DNA of 64,000 nucleotides from Simplicispira lacusdiani (GTDB lineage: Bacteria; Pseudomonadota; Gammaproteobacteria; Burkholderiales; Burkholderiaceae_C). The stretch covers positions 62,001-126,000 of the forward strand of contig NZ_QXGR01000001.1 of assembly GCF_003604195.1 (NCBI RefSeq). The letters run 5' to 3'. The translations under genes and the position numbers were made by a program. The notes beneath the pieces are model-generated. The model was not told the DNA's origin. It did not search any database and worked only from the letters and a program-made list of their open reading frames with translations. Within the stretch, counting starts at the first letter, position 1. Every line of letters begins with the position of its first letter. Below, piece by piece: positions 35,311 to 44,845 of this stretch.

Positions 35311-36540
35311 TCAATCGGCCAGCGCCTCGTCGAGCACCTGCACCCAATGGCGCACGGGGGTCTGCGTGCCGCTTTGCAGGTGCGTGATGCAGCCGATATT
35401 GGCCGAGGTGATCACCGTGGGCTGCAGCGCGCCGAGGTGCCCGAGCTTGCGGTCGCGCAGCTGGCCCGACAGTTCGGCCTGCAGCACCGAGTAGGTGCCG
35501 GCCGAGCCGCAGCACAGGTGGGATTCGTTCGCGGTGAGGCGCACGTCGAAGCCCAGCGCGCGCAGGTGCTGCTCGACACCGCCGCGCAGCTTCTGGCCAT
35601 GCTGCAGCGTGCAGGGCGGGTGGAAGGCGACCACGCCCTGGGGCACGTTGCGCAGGCGGCCCTGCAGGGCCGGAGCAATGTCGGGCAGCAGTTCGGAGAG
35701 GTCGCGCGTGAGGGCGCTGATGCGCGCGGCCTTGCCGGCGTATGCGGGGTCGTGCCGCAGCAGATGGCCGTATTCCTTGACGGTGACGCCGCAGCCCGAG
35801 GCGTTCATGACGATGGCCTCGACCTCGCCCTTTTCCACCCAGGGCCACCAGGCGTCGATGTTGGCGCGCATCTGCGCCAGGCCGCCGTCCTGGTCGTTGA
35901 GGTGGAACTTGACGGCGCCGCAGCAGCCCGCCTCGCGCGCCACGACGGTCTGGATGCCCGCCGCATCAAGCACGCGCACCGTGGCGCTGTTGATGCCCGG
36001 CATCATGGCGGGCTGCACGCAGCCCTCCAGCATCAGCACCTTGCGCGCGTGCTGGCGCGCGGGCAGCGCGCCCGGCGCCTCGGGCGCGGGCACCTTGGCG
36101 CGCAGGCCGGCGGGCAGCAGGCCGCGCACCGCCTGGCCCACCTTCATGGCCGGGCCGAACACGGGCGAGGGCAGGCCTTCCTTGAGCGCCCAGCGCAGGG
36201 CGCGCTCGCCCACCGGGCGCGGCACCTTCTCGTCCACGATCTTGCGGCCGATGTCCACCAGGTGGCCGTACTGCACGCCGCTGGGGCAGGTGCTCTCGCA
36301 ATTGCGGCAGGTGAGGCAACGGTCCAGGTGCAGTTGCGTGCTGCGCGTGGGCTGCGCGCCTTCGAGCACCTGCTTGATGAGGTAGATGCGGCCGCGCGGG
36401 CCATCGAGCTCGTCGCCCAGCAGCTGGTAGGTGGGGCAGGTGGCGGTGCAGAAGCCGCAGTGCACGCATTTGCGCAGGATGGCTTCGGCCTCGATGCCTT
36501 CGGGCGTGCCTTGGAATTCGGGGGCCAGTTGGGTTTGCAT
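35311..36540 (-). CDS. glcF: Glycolate oxidase iron-sulfur subunit GlcF
   Basis: A 409-residue protein that passes electrons from the glycolate oxidase flavin to the quinone pool. Two ferredoxin-type motifs are present: CVHCGFCTATCPTY and CLTCRNCESTCPSGV. Two CCG (cysteine-rich) domains follow (EAGCCGAVKFHLND and ESHLCCGSAGTY). Membrane association is expected. A DUF1275-type gene lies between it and glcE. No glcD is adjacent, so the FAD subunit must be encoded elsewhere. Confidence 0.95.
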   Translation of the reverse strand: MQTQLAPEFQGTPEGIEAEAILRKCVHCGFCTATCPTYQLLGDELDGPRGRIYLIKQVLEGAQPTRSTQLHLDRCLTCRNCESTCPSGVQYGHLVDIGRKIVDEKVPRPVGERALRWALKEGLPSPVFGPAMKVGQAVRGLLPAGLRAKVPAPEAPGALPARQHARKVLMLEGCVQPAMMPGINSATVRVLDAAGIQTVVAREAGCCGAVKFHLNDQDGGLAQMRANIDAWWPWVEKGEVEAIVMNASGCGVTVKEYGHLLRHDPAYAGKAARISALTRDLSELLPDIAPALQGRLRNVPQGVVAFHPPCTLQHGQKLRGGVEQHLRALGFDVRLTANESHLCCGSAGTYSVLQAELSGQLRDRKLGHLGALQPTVITSANIGCITHLQSGTQTPVRHWVQVLDEALAD

Positions 36541-36561
36541 GGGAAATCCGGGAGCGGAAGG

Positions 36562-37368
36562 TCAGGGTGCCGGCGGCGCGTGCCGGGAGGGGTTCGAAGG
36601 CGCGCCCTGCGCCGCGCGCCGGCCCTGCGAGCGCAGGCGGGCCCGGTCGATCCACAGCGGGGGCAGCGACAGCGCGAACAGGATCAGCGCCAGCGGCACC
36701 ACGAAGACAAAGCCGAGGTGCTTGAACCCGGCCGCGCCGGCGATGCCGCCGACCAGGAACATGCCCAGCAGCCCGGCGAACAGGCCCGCGCGCTGGCGGT
36801 TGGCCCGCACCTGCTGCCCAGGCGGGCGGCCGCTGCGGTTCCAGTAGAGCATCTTGCCCAGTTCGATGCCCAGGTCGGTGACCACGCCGGTCATGTGCGT
36901 GGTGCGGATCTGCGACGAGGACATCTTGCTCACCGTGGCGTTCTGCAGCCCCATGATGAAGGACAACAGCAGCACGGTGGCGGGCACGGCGAACGGCGTG
37001 CGCCAGTCGAGCGTGACCGCGCCCACCAGGCCGAACACCAGCATCAGCAGCGCCACGATGAGCAGCGGCAGCGCATAGGTGCTGTGCAGCCGGCGCTGCA
37101 GCGCCCAGTTCACCAGGATGGCGGTGAGCGCCGCCCCGCTGATGAAGGCCAGCAGCGCGCCCACGGCGCCGAGCACCAGCACCATGTTGCCCAGCACGAG
37201 GTTGTCCGCCAGCATGGAGATGAAACCCGTCATGTGCGAGGTGTAGAGCTTGACCACCAGGAAGCCGCCCGCGTTCACCGCGCCTGCGTTGAAGGCCAGC
37301 AGCAGGCCCAGGCGCCGGTTGCTGTCTACCGTGCGGTGCTGGCCGGTGAGGTGGCGGAAGCGGCGCAT
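36562..37368 (-). CDS. YoaK-family (DUF1275) membrane protein
   Basis: A 268-residue protein with about six hydrophobic helices matching the DUF1275/YoaK family. Family segments LAFNAGAVNAGGFLVVK, TSHMTGFISMLADNLV and GLQNATVSKMSSSQIRTTHMTG are clear. The function is not established. The start MRRFRHLTGQHR at 37368 lies 1 bp after the glcE stop. It sits between glcE and glcF, where glycolate oxidase operons usually have no extra gene. Confidence 0.88.
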   Translation of the reverse strand: MRRFRHLTGQHRTVDSNRRLGLLLAFNAGAVNAGGFLVVKLYTSHMTGFISMLADNLVLGNMVLVLGAVGALLAFISGAALTAILVNWALQRRLHSTYALPLLIVALLMLVFGLVGAVTLDWRTPFAVPATVLLLSFIMGLQNATVSKMSSSQIRTTHMTGVVTDLGIELGKMLYWNRSGRPPGQQVRANRQRAGLFAGLLGMFLVGGIAGAAGFKHLGFVFVVPLALILFALSLPPLWIDRARLRSQGRRAAQGAPSNPSRHAPPAP

Positions 37369-37369
37369 G

Positions 37370-38470
37370 TCAGCCGGCCATGCGGCCCGGGTTGAAGATG
37401 CCGGCCGGGTCGAAACTCTGGCGCAGGCGGGCGTGGATGGCGCGCAGCGCCGGCGGCATCGCATCCATCTCGGCCGTGGCGCCCGCCGGCTGGTCGCCAG
37501 CCGCTCTGAAAAATGAAGCGCTGCCGCCCGCCTGGCGGGCCGCTTCACGCAGCGCCGGGCCCTGGTCCGGCGTGGCCAGCACCCAGCGCAGCGCGCCGTG
37601 CCATTCGACCAGCGGGGGCGCCACGCCGGCCGGCAGCGCCAGCGCGGGTGCCGTGGCCGGCACCGACAGGCGCCAGAGGTCCTGTCCGGCCTGCCGGCCG
37701 GCGGTGAACCAGGGCAGTGTGTGATCCCGGCAGGCGTCCCAGTCGGCGCCGGCGTCGGGCTGGCGCTCGCCGCCCATGGCGCGGCAGGCGGATTCGACGG
37801 CGGCCACGGCGCCGCGCAGGCGCACATAGAGAGTGTCCATGCCGGCGTCGTGCACCCAGCAGCTCGCGTTGAGCGGCAGCGGCTGGCCGCCCCAGGCCTG
37901 CAGGCGGCGCAGCGCCTCGGCCTGGCCCAGTTCAAACCGCAGCGTGGCCTCGGCCGGCGCCACGGGCAGCACCTTGAGGCTGACCTCGGTGAGCACGCCG
38001 AGCTGGCCCCAGGCACCCGCCATGAGGCGCGAGACGTCGTAGCCCGCCACGTTCTTCATCACCTGGCCGCCGAAAGCCAGGTGCTCGGCCCGGCCGTTGA
38101 TGAGCTTGAGGCCCAGCACGTAGTCGCGCACCGCGCCCACGCTGGCGCGCGCCGGGCCCGACAGCCCCGCAGCCACCATGCCGCCCACGGTGCCCCCCGG
38201 GCCGAAGCGCGGGGGCTCGAAGGGCAGGCACTGGCGCTGCGCCGCCAGCGCCGCCTCCAGCTCGGCCAGCGGCGTGCCCGCGCGCACGGTGACCACGAGT
38301 TCGCTGGGCTCGTAGGCCACGATGCCGGCGTGGGCGCGCGTGTCGAGTGGCTCGCCCTGCGCCGCCGCGCCATGAAAATCCTTGCTGCCGCCGCCACGGA
38401 TGCGCAGCGGGGCCTGGCGCGCCGCTGCGGCGCGCACCTGTTCGATCAGGGAATGAAGGGCGCTTTCCAT
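37370..38470 (-). CDS. glcE: Glycolate oxidase FAD-binding subunit GlcE
   Basis: A 366-residue FAD-binding PCMH-domain protein, close to the usual GlcE length (about 350). It shows LRIRGGGSKDFHG, PPRFGPGGTVGGMVAAGLSG and QVMKNVAGYDVSRLMAGAWG as FAD-binding loops, ending with a typical DPAGIFNPGRM. The start MESALHSLIEQ at 38470 removes 16 non-family residues. It is the first visible gene of the glc run. The gap upstream holds a repeat and the amtB terminator. Confidence 0.93.
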   Translation of the reverse strand: MESALHSLIEQVRAAAARQAPLRIRGGGSKDFHGAAAQGEPLDTRAHAGIVAYEPSELVVTVRAGTPLAELEAALAAQRQCLPFEPPRFGPGGTVGGMVAAGLSGPARASVGAVRDYVLGLKLINGRAEHLAFGGQVMKNVAGYDVSRLMAGAWGQLGVLTEVSLKVLPVAPAEATLRFELGQAEALRRLQAWGGQPLPLNASCWVHDAGMDTLYVRLRGAVAAVESACRAMGGERQPDAGADWDACRDHTLPWFTAGRQAGQDLWRLSVPATAPALALPAGVAPPLVEWHGALRWVLATPDQGPALREAARQAGGSASFFRAAGDQPAGATAEMDAMPPALRAIHARLRQSFDPAGIFNPGRMAG

Positions 38471-38596
38471 AGCCTTGCATGGTAAGCCTTGGTGCCCGGC
38501 CACGCACCACCGCCCCATGGGCGGGCCGCATGAATTTTCTGCACGGCTGGCGTGAGCTTTTCGGGACGGCAGGCTGTCACGCTCTCAAGCCCCCGG

Positions 38597-38660
38597 TTTG
38601 CTACTAAATCAATAGCTATTGGCGACCTATCCATGGGGTTGGAGCACCGATTTCTTTGAA
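38597..38660 (+). repeat. Intergenic repeat family A, copy 6
   Basis: TTTGCTACTAAATCAATAGC then TATTGGCGACC, followed by a G-rich end. It lies in the 293-bp space between glcE and amtB. Confidence 0.65.
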
Positions 38661-38667
38661 TGCAGAC

Positions 38668-38692
38668 AAAAAAGGCCCGCCAGGGGCGGGCC
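38668..38692 (-). terminator. Rho-independent terminator of amtB operon
   Basis: On the minus strand a GGCCCGCC stem pairs with GGCGGGCC (38674-38692, 3-base loop) and runs into six T (A tract at 38668-38673 on plus). It lies 70 bp past the amtB stop. Confidence 0.85.
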
Positions 38693-38763
38693 AAGGTACC
38701 AGGGAGTCGCGGGTTTCGGTCGCCGGCCGTGGCGCCACCAGACACCCCGGCCGGCATCGCGGG

Positions 38764-40182
38764 TCAGCGGGTGTAGGCCGCTTCGCCGTGGGAGGTGATG
38801 TCCAGGCCTTCGCGCTCGGCTTCCTCGCTCACGCGCAGGCCCACCAGCACATCGGCAACCTTGTAGGAGAGGAAGGCCACGACGGCGGACCAGACCAGGG
38901 TGATGAGCACGCTCTTGGTCTGGATCCAGACCTGTGCGCCCATGGAGAAGGTGTCGGGCGTCAGGCCGCCGGTGCCACCCAGGCCTTGCGAGGCGAACAC
39001 ACCGGTCAGGATGGCGCCGACGATGCCGCCCACGCCGTGCACGCCGAACACGTCGAACGCATCGTCCACGCCCAGCATGCGCTTGAGGCCGCTGACGCCC
39101 CAGAGGCACACCACGCCGGCGATCAGGCCCAGAACGATGGAGCCCATGGGGCCGACGAAGCCGGCGGCCGGCGTGACGGCCACCAGGCCGGCCACGGCAC
39201 CCGAGGCGGCGCCCAGCATGGAAGCCTTGCCTTTGTGCAGCGCCTCGCCGGCGAGCCAGGACAGCGTGGCGGCCGCCGTGGCCAGCACGGTGTTGACGAA
39301 GGCCAGGCCGGCCACGCCGTTGGCGGCGCCGGCCGAGCCGGCGTTGAAGCCGAACCAGCCCACCCACAGCAGCGAGGCGCCCACCATGGTCAGCGTCAGG
39401 CTGTGGGGCGTGAGCGCCTCCTTGCCGTAACCGATGCGCTTGCCCACCATGTAGGCACCCACCAGCGCGGCGATACCGGCGTTGATGTGCACCACGGTGC
39501 CGCCCGCGAAGTCGAGCGCGCCGTCCTTGGCCAGCAGGCCGCCGCCCCACACCATGTGGGCGATCGGGATGTAGCTCAGCGTGAACCACAGCACCGAGAA
39601 GATCAGCACGGCGGAGAACTTGATGCGCTCGGCGAACGCGCCCACGATCAGCGCCACGGTGATGGCCGCGAAGGTGGACTGGAAGGCCACGAACACGTAT
39701 TCAGGAATGGTCGGCAGCAGGCCCGAGAGGGTGTCGGGAGCGATGCCCTTGAGGAACAGCTTGTCGAGCCCGCCGAAGAACTGGCCTTCGCCGCCGAACG
39801 TGAGGCTGTAGCCGTAGAGGGCCCAGAGCACGCTGATGAGAGCGAAGATCACGAACACCTGCACCAGCACGGACAGCATGTTCTTGGCGCGCGCCAGGCC
39901 GCCGTAGAACAGGGCCAGGCCGGGGATGGTCATGAGGATGACCAGCAGCGTGGAGGTGAGCATCCACGCCGTGTCGCCCGAGTCGAGCTTGGGCGCGGGC
40001 GCTGCGGGGGCGGCCTCGGCGGGGGCCGAAGCGGCGGCTGCGGGCGCGGCCGGGGCAGCGGCCGGCTCGGCCGCCGCCGTGGCGGCCACGGGTTCGGACG
40101 CGGCGGGTGCCTGGGCCAGGGACAGGGACCCCGCGCCCAGCAGGCTCAGCCCCAGGAGGAAGGAAGCCAGGAGTTTTTTCAT
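38764..40182 (-). CDS. amtB: Ammonium transporter AmtB
   Basis: A 472-residue Amt/Rh-family channel with 11 helices. A signal-like start MKKLLASFLLGLSLLGAGSL is followed by an unusual Ala/Pro-rich stretch (about 28-65) before the first core helix, which begins near DTAWMLTSTLLVILMTIPGL. The twin His are in IPIAHMVWGGG and VFGVHGVGGIV. It conducts ammonium across the inner membrane and is gated by GlnK, encoded 35 bp upstream. A sigma-54/NtrC control region precedes the operon. Confidence 0.96.
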   Translation of the reverse strand: MKKLLASFLLGLSLLGAGSLSLAQAPAASEPVAATAAAEPAAAPAAPAAAASAPAEAAPAAPAPKLDSGDTAWMLTSTLLVILMTIPGLALFYGGLARAKNMLSVLVQVFVIFALISVLWALYGYSLTFGGEGQFFGGLDKLFLKGIAPDTLSGLLPTIPEYVFVAFQSTFAAITVALIVGAFAERIKFSAVLIFSVLWFTLSYIPIAHMVWGGGLLAKDGALDFAGGTVVHINAGIAALVGAYMVGKRIGYGKEALTPHSLTLTMVGASLLWVGWFGFNAGSAGAANGVAGLAFVNTVLATAAATLSWLAGEALHKGKASMLGAASGAVAGLVAVTPAAGFVGPMGSIVLGLIAGVVCLWGVSGLKRMLGVDDAFDVFGVHGVGGIVGAILTGVFASQGLGGTGGLTPDTFSMGAQVWIQTKSVLITLVWSAVVAFLSYKVADVLVGLRVSEEAEREGLDITSHGEAAYTR

Positions 40183-40217
40183 GGCGGTCTCGCTTTCGAT
40201 GGATGGGTGGTGGGGTC

Positions 40218-41301
<1,084 letters not shown>

Positions 41302-41340
41302 GGGTCCTCCAGTGGAAAAAAAGCTGCGATACCCCCTCTA

Positions 41341-41356
41341 AGCACGGACCGTGCCA
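41341..41356 (-). promoter_or_regulatory. Sigma-54 promoter of porin-glnK-amtB
   Basis: On the minus strand TGGCACGGTCCGTGCT matches the TGGCAC-N5-TTGC consensus with one substitution and correct 10-base GG-to-GC spacing. The predicted start site is about 27 bases upstream of the porin ATG. An NtrC-like dyad lies about 90 bases further upstream. Confidence 0.8.
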
Positions 41357-41429
41357 CACCGTTCCATGCGCCACCGCAAGGGGGGCACGCCGGTTCACGG
41401 CTACATTGGCAGGGCTTGGGCCGGGAGGA

Positions 41430-41446
41430 TGCACCCGGCTGGTGCA
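41430..41446. promoter_or_regulatory. NtrC-type enhancer site
   Basis: TGCACC-CGGCT-GGTGCA is a perfect 6-5-6 dyad of the NtrC consensus (TGCACY-N5-GGTGCA), at an enhancer-like distance from the sigma-54 promoter. Confidence 0.8.
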
Positions 41447-41507
41447 CGGCCGCCCCCCGGCGCCCCTGGCGCCCGCAAACCGCACTTGTCTGGGGAGAAA
41501 CACGTTC

Positions 41508-43025
41508 ATGAGTCTTGCTTTGGTGCAAAGCCGTGCCCTGCTGGGGCTGCAGGCGCCCCCGGTCACCGTCGAGGTGCACCTGGCCAACGGCCTGCCCAGC
41601 TTCACGCTGGTGGGGCTGGCCGAGGTCGAGGTCAAGGAGGCGCGCGAGCGCGTGCGCTCGGCGCTGCAGAACGCGGGGCTGGAGTTTCCGCACAACAAGC
41701 GCATCACCGTGAACCTGGCGCCGGCCGACCTGCCCAAGGATTCGGGCCGCTTCGACCTGCCGATCGCGCTGGGCATCCTGGCCGCCAGCGGGCAGATCGA
41801 CGCGGCGCGCCTGGCGGGCCATGAGTTCGCCGGGGAACTCTCGCTCTCGGGTGAACTGCGCCCGGTGCGCGGCGCGCTGGCCACCAGCCTGGCGCTGCGC
41901 TCGCTGCCCGACGCCGCGCGCCTGGTGCTGCCGCCCGGCAGCGCCGAGGAGGCCGCGCTGGTGCCCGGCGCCCAGGTGTGGCGCGCGCGTCACCTGCTCG
42001 ACGTGGTGCGCCAGTTCCTGCCCCCGGGCGGCGAACCCGCCGCCGAGGACGGTGGCTGGCAGCGCCTGGACACGCTGCCCCGGCCCGTGGCGGCCCGGTA
42101 CGCCGACCTGGCCGACGTGAAGGGCCAGGCCGCCGCCCGGCGCGCGCTGGAGATCGCCGCCGCCGGCGGACACAGCCTCTTGCTCTCGGGGCCGCCGGGC
42201 TCGGGCAAGTCCATGCTGGCGCAACGTTTTGCCGGCCTGCTGCCGGCGATGAGCGTGGACGAAGCGCTGGAAAGCGCCGCCGTGGCCAGCCTGGCGGACC
42301 GCTTCTCACTGGAATCCTGGGCACACCGTCCGACTTGCGCACCGCACCATACAGCCAGCGCGGTGGCGCTGGTCGGTGGTGGTTCACCCCCGCGCCCAGG
42401 CGAAATTTCCTTGGCCCACCACGGCGTCTTGTTCCTAGATGAGCTCCCGGAGTTTCCCCGCACGGCGCTGGAGGCGCTGCGCGAGCCGCTGGAGACCGGC
42501 CACATCACCATCGCGCGCGCCGCGCGCCGCGCCGAGTTCCCGGCGCGCTTCCAGATGATCGCCGCCATGAACCCCTGCCCCTGCGGCTACCGGGGCTCGC
42601 CGCAGCGCGCCTGCCGCTGCACGCCCGACCAGGTGGCGCGCTACCAGGCACGCCTGAGCGGCCCGCTGCTCGACCGCATCGACCTGCACGTGGAAGTGCC
42701 CGCCCTGCCACCGCAGGACCTGCTGGGCGCACCGCCCGGCGAACCCAGCGCCGCCGTGCGCGAGCGCGTGGTGGCCGCGCGCGAACGCGCCCACGCGCGC
42801 CAGGGCCGCGCCAACCAGGCCCTGCAGGGCCAGGAGATCGACACCCATGTGCGGCTCGAACCGGCCGCCGCGCAGTTCCTGCAGAATGCCGCCGCGCGCC
42901 TGGGCTGGTCGGCGCGCGCCACGCACCGCGCGCTGAAGGTGGCGCGCACCATCGCCGACCTGGCGGGCGCCCCGCACACCCAGGTGGCGCATGTGGCCGA
43001 GGCCATGCAGTACCGGCGTCCGTAG
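41508..43025 (+). CDS. YifB/ComM Mg-chelatase-like AAA+ ATPase
   Basis: A 505-residue YifB-family protein; the ComM member is a branch-migration helicase used in natural transformation. The N terminus MSLALVQSRALLGLQAPPVT is typical. Walker A is GPPGSGKSM, Walker B VLFLDELPEF, and a Cys-rich NPCPCGYRGSPQRACRC follows. The ATG at 41508 has a ggggaga site. It is divergent from the porin operon. Confidence 0.95.
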   Translation: MSLALVQSRALLGLQAPPVTVEVHLANGLPSFTLVGLAEVEVKEARERVRSALQNAGLEFPHNKRITVNLAPADLPKDSGRFDLPIALGILAASGQIDAARLAGHEFAGELSLSGELRPVRGALATSLALRSLPDAARLVLPPGSAEEAALVPGAQVWRARHLLDVVRQFLPPGGEPAAEDGGWQRLDTLPRPVAARYADLADVKGQAAARRALEIAAAGGHSLLLSGPPGSGKSMLAQRFAGLLPAMSVDEALESAAVASLADRFSLESWAHRPTCAPHHTASAVALVGGGSPPRPGEISLAHHGVLFLDELPEFPRTALEALREPLETGHITIARAARRAEFPARFQMIAAMNPCPCGYRGSPQRACRCTPDQVARYQARLSGPLLDRIDLHVEVPALPPQDLLGAPPGEPSAAVRERVVAARERAHARQGRANQALQGQEIDTHVRLEPAAAQFLQNAAARLGWSARATHRALKVARTIADLAGAPHTQVAHVAEAMQYRRP

Positions 43026-43150
43026 CCGCTTTCCGGAGTGGTTTGCGCTTTGCGGGACAATACGGGGGATAACCCGCATACCATCGGCCCTTGCCGCGGC
43101 AGCTGCGACGTTCTGCGGGCACCGGTTTTTCAACATCCTGCCAATACACC

Positions 43151-43924
43151 ATGAGCGCCTTTCTCGAAGAACGCGTACTGAGCGTCCACCACTGGACCGA
43201 CCGGCTTTTCAGCTTCACCACCACCCGTGATCCGGCCCTGCGGTTCTCCAACGGGCACTTCACCATGATCGGCCTGAAGGTGAACGACAAGCCGCTGCTG
43301 CGGGCCTACAGCATCGTCAGCGCCAACTACGAGGAACACCTGGAGTTCCTGAGCATCAAGGTGCCCGACGGCCCGCTGACCTCGCGCCTGCAGCACATCC
43401 AGGTGGGCGACACCATCATCGTCGGCAAGAAGCCCACGGGCACGATCCTGATCGACTACCTGCTGCCCGCCAAGCGCCTGTACATGCTCTCCACGGGCAC
43501 GGGCCTGGCGCCGTTCATGAGCGTGATCCGCGACCCCGAGACCTACGAGAAGTTCGAGGAGGTCATCCTGGTGCACGGCGTGCGCGAGGTGAAGGAGCTG
43601 GCCTACCACGACTACATCACCCAGGAGCTGCCCAAGCACGAGTTCCTCGGCGAACTGGTGAGCAAGCAGCTCAAGTACTACCCCACGGTGACACGCGAAC
43701 CGTTCAAGAACCAGGGCCGCATCAACCACCTGATCGAGAGCGGCAAGCTGTTCACCGACCTGGGCGTCCCCCCGCTGAACCCGCTGGAAGACCGCGTGAT
43801 GCTGTGCGGCAGCCCCGAGATGCTGGCCTCGCTCAAGCACATCCTGGAGCAGCGCGACTTCGAAGAGGGCAACACCACCCGGCCCGGCGACTTCGTGATC
43901 GAACGGGCCTTCGTCGAAAAATAA
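43151..43924 (+). CDS. fpr: Ferredoxin--NADP reductase
   Basis: A 257-residue FAD enzyme of the bacterial Fpr type that exchanges electrons between ferredoxin or flavodoxin and NADP(H). FAD motif RAYSIVSANYEE, STGTGLAPFMSVIRD for the nucleotide, and the C-terminal GDFVIERAFVEK are typical. It lies 125 bp after yifB and just before the IclR gene. Confidence 0.95.
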   Translation: MSAFLEERVLSVHHWTDRLFSFTTTRDPALRFSNGHFTMIGLKVNDKPLLRAYSIVSANYEEHLEFLSIKVPDGPLTSRLQHIQVGDTIIVGKKPTGTILIDYLLPAKRLYMLSTGTGLAPFMSVIRDPETYEKFEEVILVHGVREVKELAYHDYITQELPKHEFLGELVSKQLKYYPTVTREPFKNQGRINHLIESGKLFTDLGVPPLNPLEDRVMLCGSPEMLASLKHILEQRDFEEGNTTRPGDFVIERAFVEK

Positions 43925-43952
43925 ACCCGTGGGGGGCCGCGATAATCCGCGC

Positions 43953-44756
43953 ATGTCCGCGCCCCCTGCTTCCCGCTCCCCATCCCCTCGGCCCAAGGAG
44001 GACCGCCACTTCGTGACGGCCCTGGCGCGCGGACTGGACGTGCTGGCCTGTTTCCGCTCGGGCGACAAGGCCCTGGGCAACCAGGAAATCGCGCAGCGCT
44101 GCAAGCTGCCCAAGTCCACCGTCTCGCGCCTGACCTACACGCTCACGCGGCTGGGCTACCTCATCCATGTCGAGGACATCGGCAAGTACCGCCTGGGCAC
44201 GGCCACGCTGTCGCTGGGCAGCACCATGCTGGTCCGGCTCGACGTGCGCCAGACGGCCCGGCCGCTGATGCAAGAGCTGGCCGACTTCGCCAAGGCCGAG
44301 GTCTCGCTGGGCACGCGCGACCGCTTCTCGATGATCTACGTGGAGAACTGCCGCAGCTCGGCCCTGCTCACGCTGAGCCTGGACGTGGGCTCGCGCATCG
44401 CGCTGGCCAGCTCGGCCATCGGACGCGCCTGGCTCGCCGCCATTTCCGAGGACGAGCGCCGCGCCGTGCTGGAACAGCTGCGCGCCCACGACGAGCAGGC
44501 CTGGCCCGAGGTGCAGGCCGGCATCGACAAGGCGCTGCAGGACTACCGCAGCCTGGGCGTGGCCTGCTCGTTCGGCGAGTGGCAAAGGAACGTGAACGCC
44601 ATCGCCCGCGCCTTCCAGCCCGGCGGCGGCCTGCCGCCAATGGTCATCAACTGCGGCGGCCCCTCGTTCAACCTGCCGCCGGAATTCCTGCTGAACGAGG
44701 TGCGGCCGCGCCTGGTGGAGATGGTGTCGCGCATCGAGTCGGCGCTGTACCGCTGA
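43953..44756 (+). CDS. IclR-family transcriptional regulator
   Basis: A 267-residue regulator. An N-terminal winged HTH (ALGNQEIAQRCKLPKSTVSR) precedes an IclR effector domain, including NAIARAFQPGGGLPPMVINCG near the end. The start at ATG 43953 is preferred; a GTG at 43929 is in frame. The effector is unknown. It lies close after fpr and close before a stress-protein gene. Whether it controls the palindromes near 49111 is not known. Confidence 0.88.
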   Translation: MSAPPASRSPSPRPKEDRHFVTALARGLDVLACFRSGDKALGNQEIAQRCKLPKSTVSRLTYTLTRLGYLIHVEDIGKYRLGTATLSLGSTMLVRLDVRQTARPLMQELADFAKAEVSLGTRDRFSMIYVENCRSSALLTLSLDVGSRIALASSAIGRAWLAAISEDERRAVLEQLRAHDEQAWPEVQAGIDKALQDYRSLGVACSFGEWQRNVNAIARAFQPGGGLPPMVINCGGPSFNLPPEFLLNEVRPRLVEMVSRIESALYR

Positions 44757-44845
44757 GCACGCGGCGCCCGCCGCAGCGGGGCGAGGGGTCTTTGCGCTCC
44801 CCGCGCCGGAGCCCCACTTATGATCCCCCGCAAGGAGATCCGGCC

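Noticed and set aside
42300..42440. A patch of less GC-rich codons inside the YifB/ComM gene, which could suggest gene conversion
   Set aside because: The protein sequence across it is normal and conserved for the family, and the patch is too short to support transfer.
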